Origin: Adlercreutzia mucosicola DSM 19490
GTDB taxonomy: Bacteria > Actinomycetota > Coriobacteriia > Coriobacteriales > Eggerthellaceae
Length of the DNA stretch: 64,000 bases
Direction of reading: 5' to 3'
Assembly (NCBI RefSeq): GCF_000422625.1
Contig: NZ_AUGK01000008.1
Location: 80,197-144,196 of the forward strand
Part shown: one piece after another, positions 14,401-29,400 of the stretch
Position numbering within the stretch: position 1 is the first letter of the stretch
Layout of the letters: every line of letters begins with the position of its first letter
The notes under the pieces: model-generated
Databases searched by the model: none
Seen by the model: only the letters and a program-made list of their open reading frames with translations
What the model was told of the DNA's origin: nothing
Program-made: the position numbers and the translations under genes

Positions 14401-17400
14401 GGAGCCCTTCGTGCCCGACCACGCCTTCGACGTGTCGCCGTACACCTGGGGCAGGCCGTCCACGGCCGCGGTCACGTCGAACCACAGCTCGATGGTATCG
14501 CCCACCTCCACGCACACGGTGCCGTGGTTGGCCAAATCGACCGGCGACACCTCGGCGCGCCAATCGGGCACGATGGAGCCGGGGCGCTCGCCGTCGTAGT
14601 TGGGATCCACCACCCACTCGATGCGGAACAGGGCAAAGCGCGTCTCTCTGGCCGCCGAGACGGGGTTCATATCGTTGAAGGGCTTGCCCGAGGCCCCGCG
14701 GTTGGCGGTGTAGCCCTTCGGCGTCATGTTGTAGTCCATAGCACCGCCGATATCGGAGTCCAGCTCGGGAGCGTCGGCCTCGGACACCCGGGTCACCTTC
14801 ACCTTCATGCCGTTGGTGCGCGCATCCAGCACGTCCTCGCCGAACACGTTCTTCCAGCGGATGTTCTTCTGCAGGCGCTGGGCCAGATAGTCAGCTGTGA
14901 TCTCCTTGCCGTCGGCCGTCTTCAGGTAATCAAGCGGAATGCGCTCATAGAACACCGGATTGTACAGCTCGCCCTCTACGTCCATGCCGGTATTCGTGCC
15001 ACGACGCGTGTTCCACAGCACGTCTTTGTACCAGAACTGCTCGCCGGGAATGTAGCCGGTCTTCTGGGCGGCGTTCCAGGCGGTAGCGGCCGTGCCGGTC
15101 ACCTGGGCCTCGGTCTGGAACACCTGATTCTGGAAGCGAATGACGGGCGTGCGACGGAACACCGTGAAGCTCTCCTCGGTATAGGAGTCGGCCTTGGTCT
15201 TCAGCACCGAGTTGTTCTCCACGTCGGCATAGTGGCTGCGGGCCGGCGTGAGCAGCACGCCGTCGGCACCCGAGGCACCCTCCTTGTAGAAGTCGAGCTG
15301 GGTCTTCTCCGTATGGCGATGGGTGTAGCCCACGTCCACGTAATGATGGGCAGCTTCCCACCATTCGGTCAGCTCGCCGTTGACGCGATTGCTCTGGTAG
15401 CGCGCCACGCCCACCAGGGCCACGTCGTCCAGGGCGTAGGGCGTGCTTGCCCCCACCGCATTGGGTGTATTGTCACGAGTGACCGGCACATCGTAGTAGG
15501 TCCAGCGCACGGCCGTGATGAAGCGGAACTTGTTCGAGTTCGCAAAGTAGCCTTCCTCGGACACCTTCACATGACGCGGATCGCTCTCGTCGGTCTCGGC
15601 CGCCTTGGTCAGGGCATCCAGCTCGTCGATAGTGATCCAGTCGGCGGCCAGCTCGTCGTAGTACTCGATAAAGATCTTGGGGCGCGTGCCGCGATCGGCG
15701 TCGGTCTCGGTGTCCACCGACTCGTGCACGGTGCCGTTGGTGATAGTGGGCTTCTCGGGCGTTTCCGGCACATCGGGCATCTCGGTGTCGCCGCCCCCGT
15801 CGGGCACCTCGGGCTCTTCCGTGCTGCCGCCGGGCTCGCCCATCTCGTACTTGGCTACGAAGATCGTGTCGGCGTACAGGCCGCTGGCGTCCTTGTTCAG
15901 GCGCGGAGCCGCCAGCTCGGGTGTCAGCACCTCGGCATCGAAGCCCTCGGTCTCGCGCTCTTCCTCCGTGAAGGTGATAGCGGTGTCGTGGGCCTCCCGC
16001 TCCTCAGTGAACAGCAGGTTGCCGTCCTCGTCGCGCTTCTGCACGGGGTTGCCGGCCGCATCGGTCTTCGGCACCTCCTCGTACATCAGATCACCATTCT
16101 CGTCGCGCATCTCCTCGGTCACCGTCTCGGTGATGGGGTTGCCGTCCTCGTCGTAGGCCTGATGCCCGTCGGCGTCCAGCACGGGTTTTTGCACCTCGTG
16201 GGTCATCACTTTCTGCTCGGTGTCCCACACGGGCACCTGTTTGGTGGTGTAGGTGCGCTTGAACCAGCCCACGAACCGCGGCACCTCGGTGTCGGTAGCC
16301 GACAGCGTGGTGGTGGCGGTGGCGCCGGTGAGTCCCTCGGTGCCCAGCGCCTGGATATCCTGGTTCTTCTCGTTGTCCACCCGACCGCCGTCGGCCTCGT
16401 AGGTAACGGTGTAGGTCACCTGCGGATCGGCCTTGAACTTCGCCACGAAGGTGGTGTTGGCGTACAGGCCCTGTTCGTCGGTGTTCAAAAGCGGCGTCAG
16501 CTTGTCGGGGCTCAGCTGGGCCTTGGCACCCTCAACCGGGGTGTCCTTGAAGGTGATCTCGTCCCTCATCACCACGTTGCCCTCGTCGTCGTGCAGCTCG
16601 TTGCCCTCGTCATCGGTAGCGGGCACTTGGGTGACGATAGTCTCGCGCTTGAACCACCCGGCGAAGGCATAGCCGGTATCGGGGGTGGCCAGCGATCCGG
16701 TGGCGCCAGCCGACGACAGGGCCTGCAAGGTGTTCGAGGGAATGTCCACCGAGCCGTGGTCGTCGGCCTCGTAGGTAATAGTGTAGGTGTTGTCGGCTGC
16801 GGGCACGAACTTCGCCACGAAGGTGGTGTCGGCATAGGCCTGGATCCCGGCGCGGGAAGCGCCGTCGCCCTCTCCCCCGGCATCGCCGGCATCGCCGGCC
16901 TCGCCGGCATCGTCCCCATCGGACAGCGTCGTCACCGCCAGGTTCGCCGCGGCCACATCGGCGGTCAGGGTGGCACCGGCGCCGGCCAGCTTGCGCTCGG
17001 TCACCGTGCCGTCCTCGGCCGTCTCGCGCACGTACCAGCCGTCGAACACGTAACCGGGCTGGGCCGTGGCCGTAGCACCGGTCACGCCCTTAACGCTCAG
17101 GGCCATCAGGTCGGCGTTCTTGGCCACATCCACCGCACCGCCCGCGCCAGCCGTATAGGTCACGCTATAGGTGACGTCGGTATCGGCCTTGAACTTCGCC
17201 ACGAAAGTGGCATCCACGTACAGGCCGTCCTCGTCGACGGGCAGAACCTGGGCCAGGGTCGTGGCATCCAACTGGGCCGTGCCGCCCACCGCGGTGTCCA
17301 CCGGCGTGCCCAAGGGCCCTTCCTCGCGCAAAAACCAGCCCACAAAGCTGTAGCCCTCATCGGCCACGGCCTCGCCGCCGATGAGGCCGTCGGCGGTGGA

Positions 17401-20400
17401 GCACAGCATCTTCGGCGTGGTCAGCGTCTGCGCCGGCCCCTCGATAATCTCGATACCGCCAGTAGAATCGTCACCGGCGCCCGGCGCGGCGCGGAACGTG
17501 CGCACCTGGCCGTTGTCGGCCGCCGTATAGGTGATGCGGAAGGCGCGCTGGCTCTTGTCCTTGAACTTCGCCACAAAGGTGGTGTTCGTGTACAGGCCGT
17601 CGGCATTCTTCACCACATAGGGAGCAGCCGCCTCGGGCGTCAGCACGGGGTGCTCGTCGTCCACCAGGGTGTCCACGTCCTTGCCCTCGTCGTCCATGGT
17701 GCGCACGTACCAGCCGTCGAAGATGAAGCCCTCGTTGGGCAGCGCTTCAGAGCCGGTGATGCCGGCAGTGCCCAGCACCTGGATGCCGCCGTCCGACTCG
17801 TTGGACACCTTGCCGTTGGCCTCGGCCTGATAGGTGATGCCGTACACCTGGGTGGTGCTCGGCTTGAACTTGGCCACGAAGGTGGTGTCGGCGTACAGGG
17901 TGTCCGACCCGCTGGCATCGCTACCGCCGTCGTCGGCGGCCACGGTGTTCAGATTGGCCACCGTGTCCTGATCGCTCAAGGCGTTGGGGATGTTCTCCAG
18001 CTTCCGCTCGGTCACGGTGCCGTCATCGGCCGTCTCGCGCACGTACCAGCCGTCGAAGGCCCAGCCGGGCAGCACCCAAGCCGTGGCCCCGGTTACCTTG
18101 TCGGTGGCAGTGGCGTCCATCTCGGCGTTGGTCATTTCGGAAACGCGGTCGTCGCCCACGGTGAAGTAGCCGCCCTCGTCGATGACGTAGGTAATGGTGT
18201 AGCGGGGCTTCTCCACATCGTCCTTGCCGTCTTCCAGGTCGCCGCCGCCCCCGATGGAGCCGGCGCCATTGCCCACCGAGGCCACCACATCCGACAAGGT
18301 GGCATCGTGGTTCGTCAGGTTGTCGGTGGAAGGCGGCATGTCGGCCGGATAGCGCAGGTTCACGCGCTTGCCGTCGGCATCGCGCTGGATGTCGTAATTG
18401 TCATGGGTGCCCGTAGCCAGCTTCGGCGTGTCGGTCAGTTCGAAGCCCTGGCGACCTCTCTCGTCAGTCAGGCGCACCGTCACCGTCATATCGGCGGTGT
18501 GGTAGGTAGGATTATTCAGGTTGTGCACCGTCAGCTGGGCCGTGTCGCCATCGGAGCGGGGACGGCCCATCAGCAACGTGGAGGGGTCGAGCCCCGTGAA
18601 GTTGAAGGACAGCTGCGGGTCGTCATAACGACTGTTGTTGCGCTGCGGGTCCTCGTAGCGATCGCTATTGACCCGCGTGTAGTCGTCCAAGTGATTGTAG
18701 AAGCGCGTATAGCTGTACACACGGCTGCCGAACTGGTTGCGGTTGATCATGAACTGGTCGACGGGGTCGGCCGGGCGGATCGTGTACACCGTACGCTCGT
18801 GGGCCGTGGTGTAGCCGTTCACCCAGCGACCGCCCATGTCGTTTGAGTAGGCCCATACGTTGTGGTCGGCATCGCCGCCGCCGGGCACCGTGTACTGCAG
18901 GTAGCCGTGCATGGGCGCCGACACAGCGAACCAATCGGCCAGCACCGTCGAGCCGCGATGGGGCATCGTATCGGCCGTGCCGTTGGCGGCGGTGTTCTCG
19001 CTCGTCAGGTAGTCCTCGGTTTCCAGCTCACCGGTCATCTGGGTGATCACGCGGATGGTCACGTACTCGCCGGGATCGAAGGTGCGGCCCTCCGCGGGCG
19101 TCAGCTCGCCCTCATCGGTCCACTTGTTATCGCCCACGCGGAACAGCAGCACGCGATTCTCGTCGTAGGCCTCCACGGTGCCGCCGTTGCCGTCGGGCAC
19201 AAAGGACAGGTCGGTCTGCTGGGGCGCCTCGCGCAGCTGGCTGCGATCCAGGTTGCCGATCATGGCCGCCACCGGGTGATCGGTGGTGTTGTCGGCCACC
19301 CAGTTGCCGTCGCCGCCCTTCTTCTTCGATACCTCCCAGCCGACGATGCGCTGCCCCTTCTGCACACGGAACATGGCATCTACGTGCTCTAGGGCCACGT
19401 CGTTGTCGGATCCGGCCACAGCGGATTTGTTGCCCACGCGCAGGGTGTACTCCACGTAGTCACCCGGATACAGGGCGCCGTCGGGAATGCCCCAGTCCTT
19501 GGCCGTGGAATCGGTGCTGTAGGACACCGGCGCGCCGATGTCGGTATCGGAATTATCGTAGCCGAACACCGTGGCGGCGTTGCCGTTCACAGTGACGGCC
19601 TTGCCGCGCACCATGGAGGTTTCCATCTGGGCCAGGCGGTGGCGCAGGGTGTTGCCCGCCGTGGGGTCGTGGCGCAGGCCGCTCACGTAGGCGCTGCTGT
19701 TCAGCGGTGCGCGGTTCGGATCCTTCGACTGCACGTCGGTAATGGCCAAATTCTCATTCCAGGTGTAGGGCGAATAGGCCATGCCCGTCTTGTTGCCCGT
19801 AGGCGTGGCGTACTCGTTCCAATTGCCGGCGACCAGATCGGTGGCCGTCGTGGCCGTCGCCGACACGAAATCGTCGAGGGTGCGGTCGGCGTACACGCCG
19901 TCGTAGGCGAAGGCGTAGTTGTAGGCGTTGCCGCGCGTGCCGGTGGGATCGCCCGACAGGAACTGGTTGGAATCCAGCATGGTGTCCTGACGGCGACGGT
20001 TCGCGTTGGGCGAATCGTACTCGATGGACAGCGTGGAGATGCGGGTGTTCACATAAGTGCGGTTCACCGTGGCGATGTCGGCGGCAAAGCCGGGCATCAG
20101 ATTGGTGGCCGACACGGCGGTGTAGGTGGAGGGACGAATGCCCTCGGCGCCATTGGTGGCGGCGTACAGGCGGAACTGCTCGCGCAGGTAGGCCTCGATG
20201 TCGATGGAGTAGCAGCCGGCATAGGTGCCGTCGGTCAGACGATCCTTCGACACGATGCCGCGGTCCTTCAGCTGCTGCCACGTGAGGTAGGTGCCCGGGT
20301 GCAGGCCGTTCTGAATGAGCCACGCCTTCTTGTCGGCGTCGTACTGCAGTTTGATCTGCACCGATCCATAGGAGAAGGTGAACGACTTTACCCGCAGCCA

Positions 20401-23400
20401 GTCGGTGTTGTCCTCGGATGTCAGAACCGGTTTGTTCCCCGCGCCCAAAACAGGATTGCCCTCGGCGTCCACCTGGGCCTTCTTGGTCCATTCGGGAGTG
20501 TCGGGCAGAAGCTCGGAGGGGATGTACACCTTCTGCATGCGGAAGTTCGCGTTGGTGGTGGCCGTCAGCGTGGCATGATTGATGTGCGAGGCGCGCAGAC
20601 GGTTCTCCTGGTTGGTGGGCGTGCCGTCGGCGTAGTTCTGGAAACGGGCCTCGAACGAGCCGAATGCCGGCGTGAGGTTGTCCCCCGCCGCGAAATAGGG
20701 CATGTTGCCCACACTGGAATTGTCGTGCTCGCGCTGGAGGCTGAAGTGGTAGCCGAAGGGGATGAGGTAGCCCATCAGGTAAGCCGAGTCGGTATCCACG
20801 TACTGACTGTTGTAGCTGTCGTTGGGGTTCAGCGTGCCGAACCACGAGCCGTTCGGATCGGGCGTGAGGCTGTCGGGATTGCCGAAGCCCTGTCCCGTAC
20901 CCTCGGCCACCTCGCTCTTGTAACGGCGGGAGAACACGCGGGAGTAGTTCGTAGAGTCGTCCAGCGTGGTGGCCTTCTGGTTCAGGAAGGTGTAGGGGCG
21001 GCCGTACACCTGCACGTCGATGTCGCCGAAATTCTTGTTGTACTCAGCTCCGTGGTGGCGCCCCACCTCCTGGGCATAGTCGCCCTCGCCGCCGAAGTTG
21101 CGCATCACGATGTCGTAGCTGACCACGAACTCGTTCTCATCCAGCGAAAGCGTGGCCACCGGGTCGCCCGCAGTGAGAGCATTCTGGATCTGGATGGCCT
21201 TGTCCTCGTTCGGGCGCTCGAAGTACACGTAGGCGCTCTTGCCCGATACCAGGCTCATGGCATCGCGCTTGATAACGGCATAGCGCTCGGTGGTGCTGCC
21301 GTCAGCGGCATATTTGCGCAGGCGGAACTTGATATAGGACACGCGACTGAGCACATCATCGCCGCCCTTGTTCACCAGGCACAGGCCCGTGGACAAAAAG
21401 CCGTAGTATTCCAGATCGGGGTCGGGCTGGCATACCGGCATGTCGTCGCGCAGCACGATCTCGTCCGAGAAGCTCACCTTGCCGTTCCAGTTGTTCCAAT
21501 CCCAGCTGCCATAGCGGCGCTGCAGCGAGACCGAGTAGTGCTGGTCGCTCGCGAACTTGATCTCGGTGGAGCCGTTGAAGCCAGCGATGCCATCGCGACC
21601 GTTCTCCCAGCTGTTCAGATGGCCCTTGCGGGTGTAGGCGCCCGTCTCGATGACGTTGGCCCGGGCCGACGTGCGCAAATGACGCATTTTGTTGGGCTGG
21701 TGGGCGTGGCCGTTGTAGCCCGTCTGCACGTAATCCTGGTACGAGAACACCGAGCGGAAAGCGTTGCCGGCGTTGCGCAGGCCGTCGTCGTAGCGCACCA
21801 CGGCCTTATGCCCCGTGCGCTCGGCGCCATTGCCCGTGTCGCCACCCAAGGTCATGCGTACCTCAGTGGTGGAGTACACCTCCGATTTCACCTGGTAGAA
21901 GCGGCCCGTCACTTCGAAGGCATCATTGTTCAGCGTGTTGTACAGGAACCAGGTGCCGAAGTCGGGCTGGTTGGCGTAGCGCTTCGTGTCGTCGGTGTAC
22001 TGGGGCTGGTTGATGGCCACGCGGTACACGATCTGCGTCACGCGGTCGGCCAACGCCGGGTCTCCCCCGTTCTCGTAGGCGGTGAAGGGGTGTTTGTAGA
22101 AGTTCTTCTCGTCGGCCGAGAAGTCGGCCACGTGCTTACCGGAACCGTCCTTCGCCAGCAGGTTCAGGCGCAGGTACTTCCTGTTGTCGGTGCCCATGGC
22201 CACCGAGTTCAGGCCCGCCGCATCCAGGGCGGCCTTGTCCACCGTGAAGCTAGAGCCATCGCCGTACTTCACCGTAATGGAGCGCATGTAGGGCAGTGCC
22301 TGGGCGCGCACGCGCACGTAGTAGGCGTCGAAGGCGTTGTGGTCCAGGTTCTGGATGAACTCCACCTCGGCAGCGGAGTTGTAGGTGCGGCCGTCGATGG
22401 TGTGGTAGCGATTCGTGTACAAATCGTCAGCCGGATCGTTGTAGTACTGGGCCCACTGCTGCTCGTAGTGGCAGTCGGATTCCACGTCGATGGCACCGCG
22501 GCCGTCGGCATTGCCGCTGTTGCGCTTCTGGCGCAAATCGAGCGTGTAGGAGCCCAGGGCCTTGTAGCCGATTTCCAGGTGGTTGTCGCGCTCGGTGCCG
22601 CCCCAGCCCCAATAGGAGTTGTAGTAGTTGTGGTTGGCATCGGTGGTGTAGGCCCACTGCTCGAAACGGTTGATCTTGTCGCCGTTGTTGTTATAGCCCA
22701 CCCGGGTGTTGGCATCGAAGTACATCTTCGACATCAGCACCTCGGCGTTGTCGTGGCGCGTGGTGCGATAATAGTAGCCGTCGTCCTTCAGAGCGTGCTC
22801 GCGGATGTTGTTCAGATACACCGTGGTGGTACCGTCCAGCACGGTGTAGTGGGTGCCCAGGGCGCGATCGCTGTAGCCCTCGAAGCCCACGGTTTGGGCG
22901 CCGGAGGCCACCCCGTTGTACTTCATGTCGCGCCAATCGTACAGCGTCAGGTTTTTCAGATTGTCGATGCCCAGGTAGATGAGGTTTTCCTCGGTCAGCA
23001 CGAAGTTGCCGTCATCGGCTACGGGGAAGAAGTCGGGGCCCGAGGCGGTGGGGTGGGTAGCCGGCGGCTGGATCATCACCGGGTTGCCGTCGGCATCCAG
23101 CACCGGATTGCCGTCCTCGTCCTTCTCTTCCACCTGAGGCGGCAAGGGCGCCGTCAAACGGTCGATGGCCTTGTCGGACTTCTTGAAGCCCACCAGCTCG
23201 TCGTTCAGGTACACGGGCCACAGCGTGGCCTTCAAGCTCGTGGCCGTATCGGCATCGCAGGCGCCGTACAGCTGCAACCGGCCCACGTTCTCCCACTGAC
23301 TCAGGTAAGCGGCGGCAATGGTGATTTTCGTAGTGTGGAAGCCCGTCCACGCCGAACCCGTAGGCGTCACGCTGTCGGGTCCCTGTACGATGCCCGTCTC

Positions 23401-26400
23401 ATAGCCGAGCCCTATATTCAACGACACGTCGGCTCCATCGATGTAGGACACCGCATCGGTGTTCCACAGCTGAGCCCACACCGTGAAGTCGCGGTCGTAG
23501 GGCACCGCCATGGTTTCGGCCGAGTCGTCGGAATTGCCATCTTTTCCATAGGCGCCCGTTGGCATATCGACGTACTTCTCGTGCACGCGGATGTCCAGAT
23601 ACGGACGTGGGGTGCTCAGCGAAGCCGTGCGCGAGCTGACATCCTGGCCGTAACGGCCCGTATTGCCGGGCGAGGCGGGAATGGCGCCGGTCTGGGCAGC
23701 CGTCATGATGGCGCTCAGCAGCACGGTGTTGTTGTAGTTGTTCCACCAGTCCGACTTGCCGCGGAACTGGGCCTCCAACGTCTTGCCCTCGTAGGCCGGG
23801 TCGATGGTGTCGTATTCCACCACCACCTTGCGCAGGTACTTGTCCTTCTCGGCGGCAAACACGCCCGTGGTCATGTCAAAGATGAACGGGTCGCCATCGG
23901 CAGCCTGGTAGTCGCGCAGGTTGGCCTGCAGGTCGGCCAAGGTGATGAGGACCGGTGTTTCCAGCGCACCCGTGACCGGGCTCTGAAAGTAGAACTGAAT
24001 CTCCTTCAGGGCACTGGTGCCAGCGGCCGTGCCATGACGCTGCAAGCCCAGCTCCAGCAGATCGGCGCCCAGGGTGAAGGTGCGCGTCTTGAAGCCGTAG
24101 TTGCCCGGAACCGGAGCAGTGGCATCCAGCTTGTTGCTCACCTGAGTGAGGTCGTAGGTGATGCGATTCGTATCGGAACGGGAATCGGTGGCATTTTTCG
24201 CCACGAATTCATACCCCACACCATCGGCATAGTGGGCCACCGTGACCGTGGTGCCTGTGGGAACCCCGTTGGCATCGAGCGCGCCCCTGTTATCAGCGGG
24301 CGTTACCGGACGCTCGGCCGCCGGCTTATAGGCATTACCCCTCGTGGACCAGTCGAACCAGCCGATGTAGTTGCGCACCGTGTAGTTCCGCGTAATGGTG
24401 TTGGTGCCATCGGGCTTGTTGTAGCGATTGTCCAGGGGCCCGAACTTGCCCATGCCCGAAGTAAAGCGGTACTGGTACATGGTGTCGTCGGGATGCCACG
24501 TCGTCTTGTTGCCCCACTTATCGTAAGACCACCAGCCCGAGTAATTGTTCAAGCCGTTCCCATGGGTCTCCATCATGCCGTAAACATAGGCGGTCAGCAT
24601 CCGATCGCCCGTCACATAGCCGTTGAACAGGGCGTAGCGCAAACGCACCGTCTTGGCGGAGGCCACAGCGTTGCCGGCGGGGTCGGTACCGTGCAGCGGC
24701 AGGCGCAGCACGCCGCCGGCATCGATATAGCCCGCCAAGTCATCCATGGTGAATACGTGCTTGGTCACCCCGTCGGCTTCGATAATGTCGATGCCGTCGA
24801 AGTCGCCCGAGGTGTGATGCCAGGCATTGGGCGCGATCGGGTCATCGGGCGCCGACTGGGTGAAGCCCTCGATAACCAACTCCGTGCCCATGAAGCCATC
24901 CACATCGCGGTAGGGGCTCTGGGCCACGTTGGATGCGGCCTGCTCGTTCACCGACAAGTCGTAATACACGTTCGAAGCCGAGCTCTCGGCAGTGTTGGTC
25001 AGGGTGTAGCAGAACCATGCCCGCTCGCGGTCGGGGTTCTCGCCCCAGCGGTACGGCGTGGGGGTAGCCGACTGGTAGGGATAGGATCCGCCCACCGGCG
25101 CGCCCGTCTCCTTCACGCCCGAGTTGTACACCGTGCCGTCCTTCGACCAGCCGGCCGTCACGGCAATGGCGGGCTCGATGGTGCTGGCCGAAAGAGTGGC
25201 GCTCCCCCTCCCCTCCTTGTCGCGGGAATTAGTCGCGCCCTGGTCGCCTTCATGGCGCGTGAACAGCTTGCCTTCCACCGTCACGTTGTTTAACTGGGAA
25301 GGGGCGCCGTACAACAGCACGTAGGCATCGCCGGCCCCCGGCGTGGCCAAGGCCCTCACATTGGCCTCGAAGCGGTCGAAGTCCACCTCCACCCGCTGAA
25401 GATAGGCGTCGCCCCACAGGCCGACAGGCAAGATCACCGCGCCCACGGCATCGGCTCCGTACTGGGCTGCTTCAGCCGATCCGGCCTTCACGCGATAGCG
25501 CTCCAAATCGGCCGCCGCCAGCACCACCGGATCAGTGGCGCCCAAAGCGTACAGGCGCACCTCGGTCACTTGAGCCACATCGAACAGGTGGGCGCCCAGC
25601 ACCACCTTCTCGGTTTGAAAGCCGCGGTTCTCCACCACGGTGTTGCCCGCACCGTCGGTGGTCGACACCTGATCCACGGGAATGTTGCCCGTAGCGAAGG
25701 TGCCCGGCTGCAGCAGGGACGCCGAGTCGTTGCTGAGACCGAAGAAGTAGCCCGAGCGCTTCACCAGCAAAGGCGCGGTCTGGGTGCCGCCCTTGGCCGA
25801 GAACACGCCGGCCTTGCCGCGATCGAAGGCGTAGGCGCTCACCACGGGGTTGCCGTTCTGGGGCAACAGGATGGCCTGGCAGGGCGAGCCGGGCACCGCG
25901 GCACCCGTCATGTCAGTGCCCACGGAGTGCACCTCCATGCTCGGGTCCCCATACTGCGACTCCAGCGTGCCCGTTACCGAAAGCTTGCTGGCCAGCCACG
26001 TGGTGGTGCCAAAGATGCGCACCAGCGCGCCAGAACCCGCCGGGTTGCCGGCGGCAACGTTGTTCTTGAAGTAGTCGAACTTCACCTCAACGGTGCTGAA
26101 GTAGTTCTTGCCCCACTTATCCGGCGTCAGCACCGCGTTGCCGTCAGCATCCAGAAGCCCCGCAAGGGCCGCACCCTTGAAGCTGTAGGTTTTGGGCTGA
26201 TCGTCGGCATCCAGCGCCGTGACGATGATCTCGGTCACCGTGGCCGGGTCGGCATCGGTGCGCTTGGTGGCATCGAAGAGAGCCTTAGAGATGGTCACCG
26301 CCGAGGTATCGAAGCCGCGACGCACCCCCGGATCGGCGTCGGTGGCACCGTAGCGCTCCAGGGGCATGGCGCTGGTGACGAAGTGGCCCGGCTGCAGCGG

Positions 26401-29400
26401 CGTGGGGCTGCTGTTGCCCAAATGGAAGGCAAAGCCCGACGTGGCAGCCCCCAGGGCCGAGGCGCGCCCCTGGTTCCAGCTGCCATAGGTGCACGCGGTA
26501 GTGGGCGTGCCCGTGAAGCCGGCGGCGTATACGATAGGCTTGGCCGGGTTCACGTTCAGCGACGCATGGGACTTGCTGGACAGCTGGGCGCTCACGCCGT
26601 CGTAGGCCGTGGAGAACGTGCCCTCCACCTTGTACGTGCCCGTGTAGGTCGTATGGCCCAGCAGTGCTACGAAGCAGCCGCCGTTCGGCGTCGGCACACT
26701 TACGGCACCATCGAACGTGTCGAAGTCGATGGACAGCGAGCGCACGTAGGCCGCGCCCAGGCGGCTGCGCAGAGCGTCCTGGGGAATGAGGATGCTGCCC
26801 GCCGGCACATCCACGCCGTGAACCGCAGGGGCGGCCACCGCGTAGCTCTGCAAGTCGGCCAGCGTGAACGTCTGCTTGGCGTTCTCGGGATAATAGGTGC
26901 CCGGCGAGGCGGGGCTGCCCGAGGGGTTCGGATCGATATAGTCCACCGTAACGCTCTTGATGTTGGAGTGGTCCAGCAGGTCCTTCGAGAGCACGATGTA
27001 CTTCGTCTCGTAGCCGCGCAGCATGTAGCGGTTGTTCTCCGTATCCTTCTTCTTGTCCACATAGGGAATGACGGTGGTGGAGAACACGCCCGGCTCTACC
27101 CGCGAGGCGGAGGCGTTCGACAGATGGAACGCGAAACCCGAGCGAATCTGGCCCATGGGGGCGTCCACAACGCCGTCCCGGGCCCCCCAGGTGATGGTGC
27201 CGTCATCGCGGCGATCGTAGGGGTAGGCATCCACCCGCGGGGCCACGGCGCTTTCGGGCAGCAGGTTCGCCGAAGAGGCGTCGGAGGTGTACTTTGCAGT
27301 GGAGTAGTAGCCGCCCTGGTCGCCGATGGGCACCACCCACTGCTTGCGGCCGAAGTCGGTCTTGATAGTATTGGTGAAGCGGCCGCCCGAGCCATCGGAG
27401 GCCGGAGCGCGCATAATACCGGAGATGGTGATGTCCAAAGGCAGGGTGCTGTTCTTGGCCAGTTCCTTGGCCAGCGGGAAGCGCATGTTGCCCGTCCACA
27501 CGAAACCGGTAGAGCCGGTTACCGTGCTGTTTCGGGGCTTGGCCTTCACGCCCTGGGCCTCAAGCAAACTGGCAATGCCGTCGGCCGAAGTGACGCCGCC
27601 CACCCGATAGATATCGTAGTCGGCATCGTTCGGGTCGGGGCCCACCAGCACCGGAGCCGTGCTCAAATTCACCCAACTGGTCGGCGCCGTGGAGGAGGCG
27701 GCCGAGCGCACCTCGAACTGCACGCCGTTGGCCGTATAGGGCTTGCCCGCCTCATCGGTACCCTGCAGGAAGAGGTAATCGTCCAGATCGTTGAGGATCT
27801 CCCGCTCGGTGCCATCGGGCAGCTTCAGCACCTGCTTCACGCGCTTCATGCGAAACTCGATGTTCACCAGCTCGTAGTTGCTGGGCATGTCGTCGTTGAT
27901 GACGGCACCGTAGGGCAAGGTGAGGTCGTTGCCCGACACCGGCATATTGCCCGTGGCCTTAATATCCTGGATGCGGTACTTCGACAGGTAGCCCAAGCGG
28001 TCGCGCGCATCCGAGCGGCCGTCGCGATAGGTGTTCGACAAACGATCGAAGGCGGTCTTGGTGTGCTGCAGTCCGTTTTTCGCCTCGGAGAACGAGTCGC
28101 TGTTGGAAAGTGTCTTCGACCACGAGTAGTCCTCGTCGTAATGGGCCTTCTTGCCAAAGTAGGCCACCGAGTTGGTGTCCAGAGACACATTAGGGTACAC
28201 CTTCACGCCGTTCATAGTGAAGGGCGTGAAGTTGTTGGTATAGGGCAGCGCCAGCAAAAACACGCGGTTGTTGGGTGCGTCGGGATTGCCATCGGTCTTA
28301 GGTACCAGGGTGCCGCCCTCATCGCGAGTGACCACGAAGGTGATCTGCGCGTCCATGCCACCGGTCTGGTAGCTGACGGGCCGCATGAGCGGGTTGCCGG
28401 CTTTGTCGGTCAGCGAGGTGAACTCGTTGATGTTCGAGAACTTATCCAAATCCAGCTGATCCCAGATGGTGTCGTCCAGGGCCGTCACGTCATAGATGAG
28501 CACGCCGCCCTCGTTGGGCTTGCCCTGCAGACGGTAGGGCTTGCCGGTCTTGTCGTCGATAGCACTGGGGTTTTCCTGATGTGCCGCGGGCACCGGGCGG
28601 CCATCCTCGGTCCAGGCCATAATCTCCTCGGGCCGCATACCGCCCCCGCCGTAGCTCTCGCCGGTCATGCGGAAGGTGTAGCCCAAGTCGTCGATGATGG
28701 TATCGGCGTCGGCGGACAGGTTCTTCGTCTCGATGCGGTACACCATGTAGTTGTACTTGTCCCACATGGCCGGCGACCACTTGTTGGTCACTGTGGTGTT
28801 CCATTCAAGATTCGTCTTGATGAAGGTGATGGTGCGGGCCTGGGTGGCGCCGTCGTCCATATTGCCGGGCTCGACGTCCTTGCGGCATGTATATTCGGTG
28901 GACATGTCGTTGTAGACATAGTTCGAGCCGCCCACCTGCACCGAGGCGCCGGTGTTCTCGGGAATGTCGCCGATGAACTTCACCTGGAACTCGGGGCGCT
29001 TGAAGTTCAGGCCCATCTCGCCGCGGCCGTTAGACCCGCGATAGCTCAGCGTGAAGGTGCCGGTGAAACCATCGGGATAGTAGGCGCTGTTATTCCAGTT
29101 CTGCGCCGTAATGCGACGGTTGCGGTCGTCGACGATGTCCCATTCCTTGAAGATGTTGGAGTCGGGCACCAGCACCAGGCGCATCGAGTTGTAGTTGCCC
29201 ACCGGTCCGTTCACGGGATTGTTCATGTACTGGCGGCGGATCTCCTCATAGGTGTAGGCCGGCATGATGGCGCCGGTGGCCTGCTCTTTATATAAGTAGG
29301 GAATGGTCACCTTGAACGAGGTCTTCTGCAGCATGCTGCCCACCCAGCCCTGCTGGAAGCCGAAGGTCATGTTCAGGTTCATGCGGGTAAGATCGGTAGA

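Noticed and set aside
12223..18846. 2207-residue plus-strand frame as a novel giant protein
   Set aside because: Shadow of the InlB-B repeat region and middle of the minus-strand protein; its apparent repeats only mirror those on the other strand.
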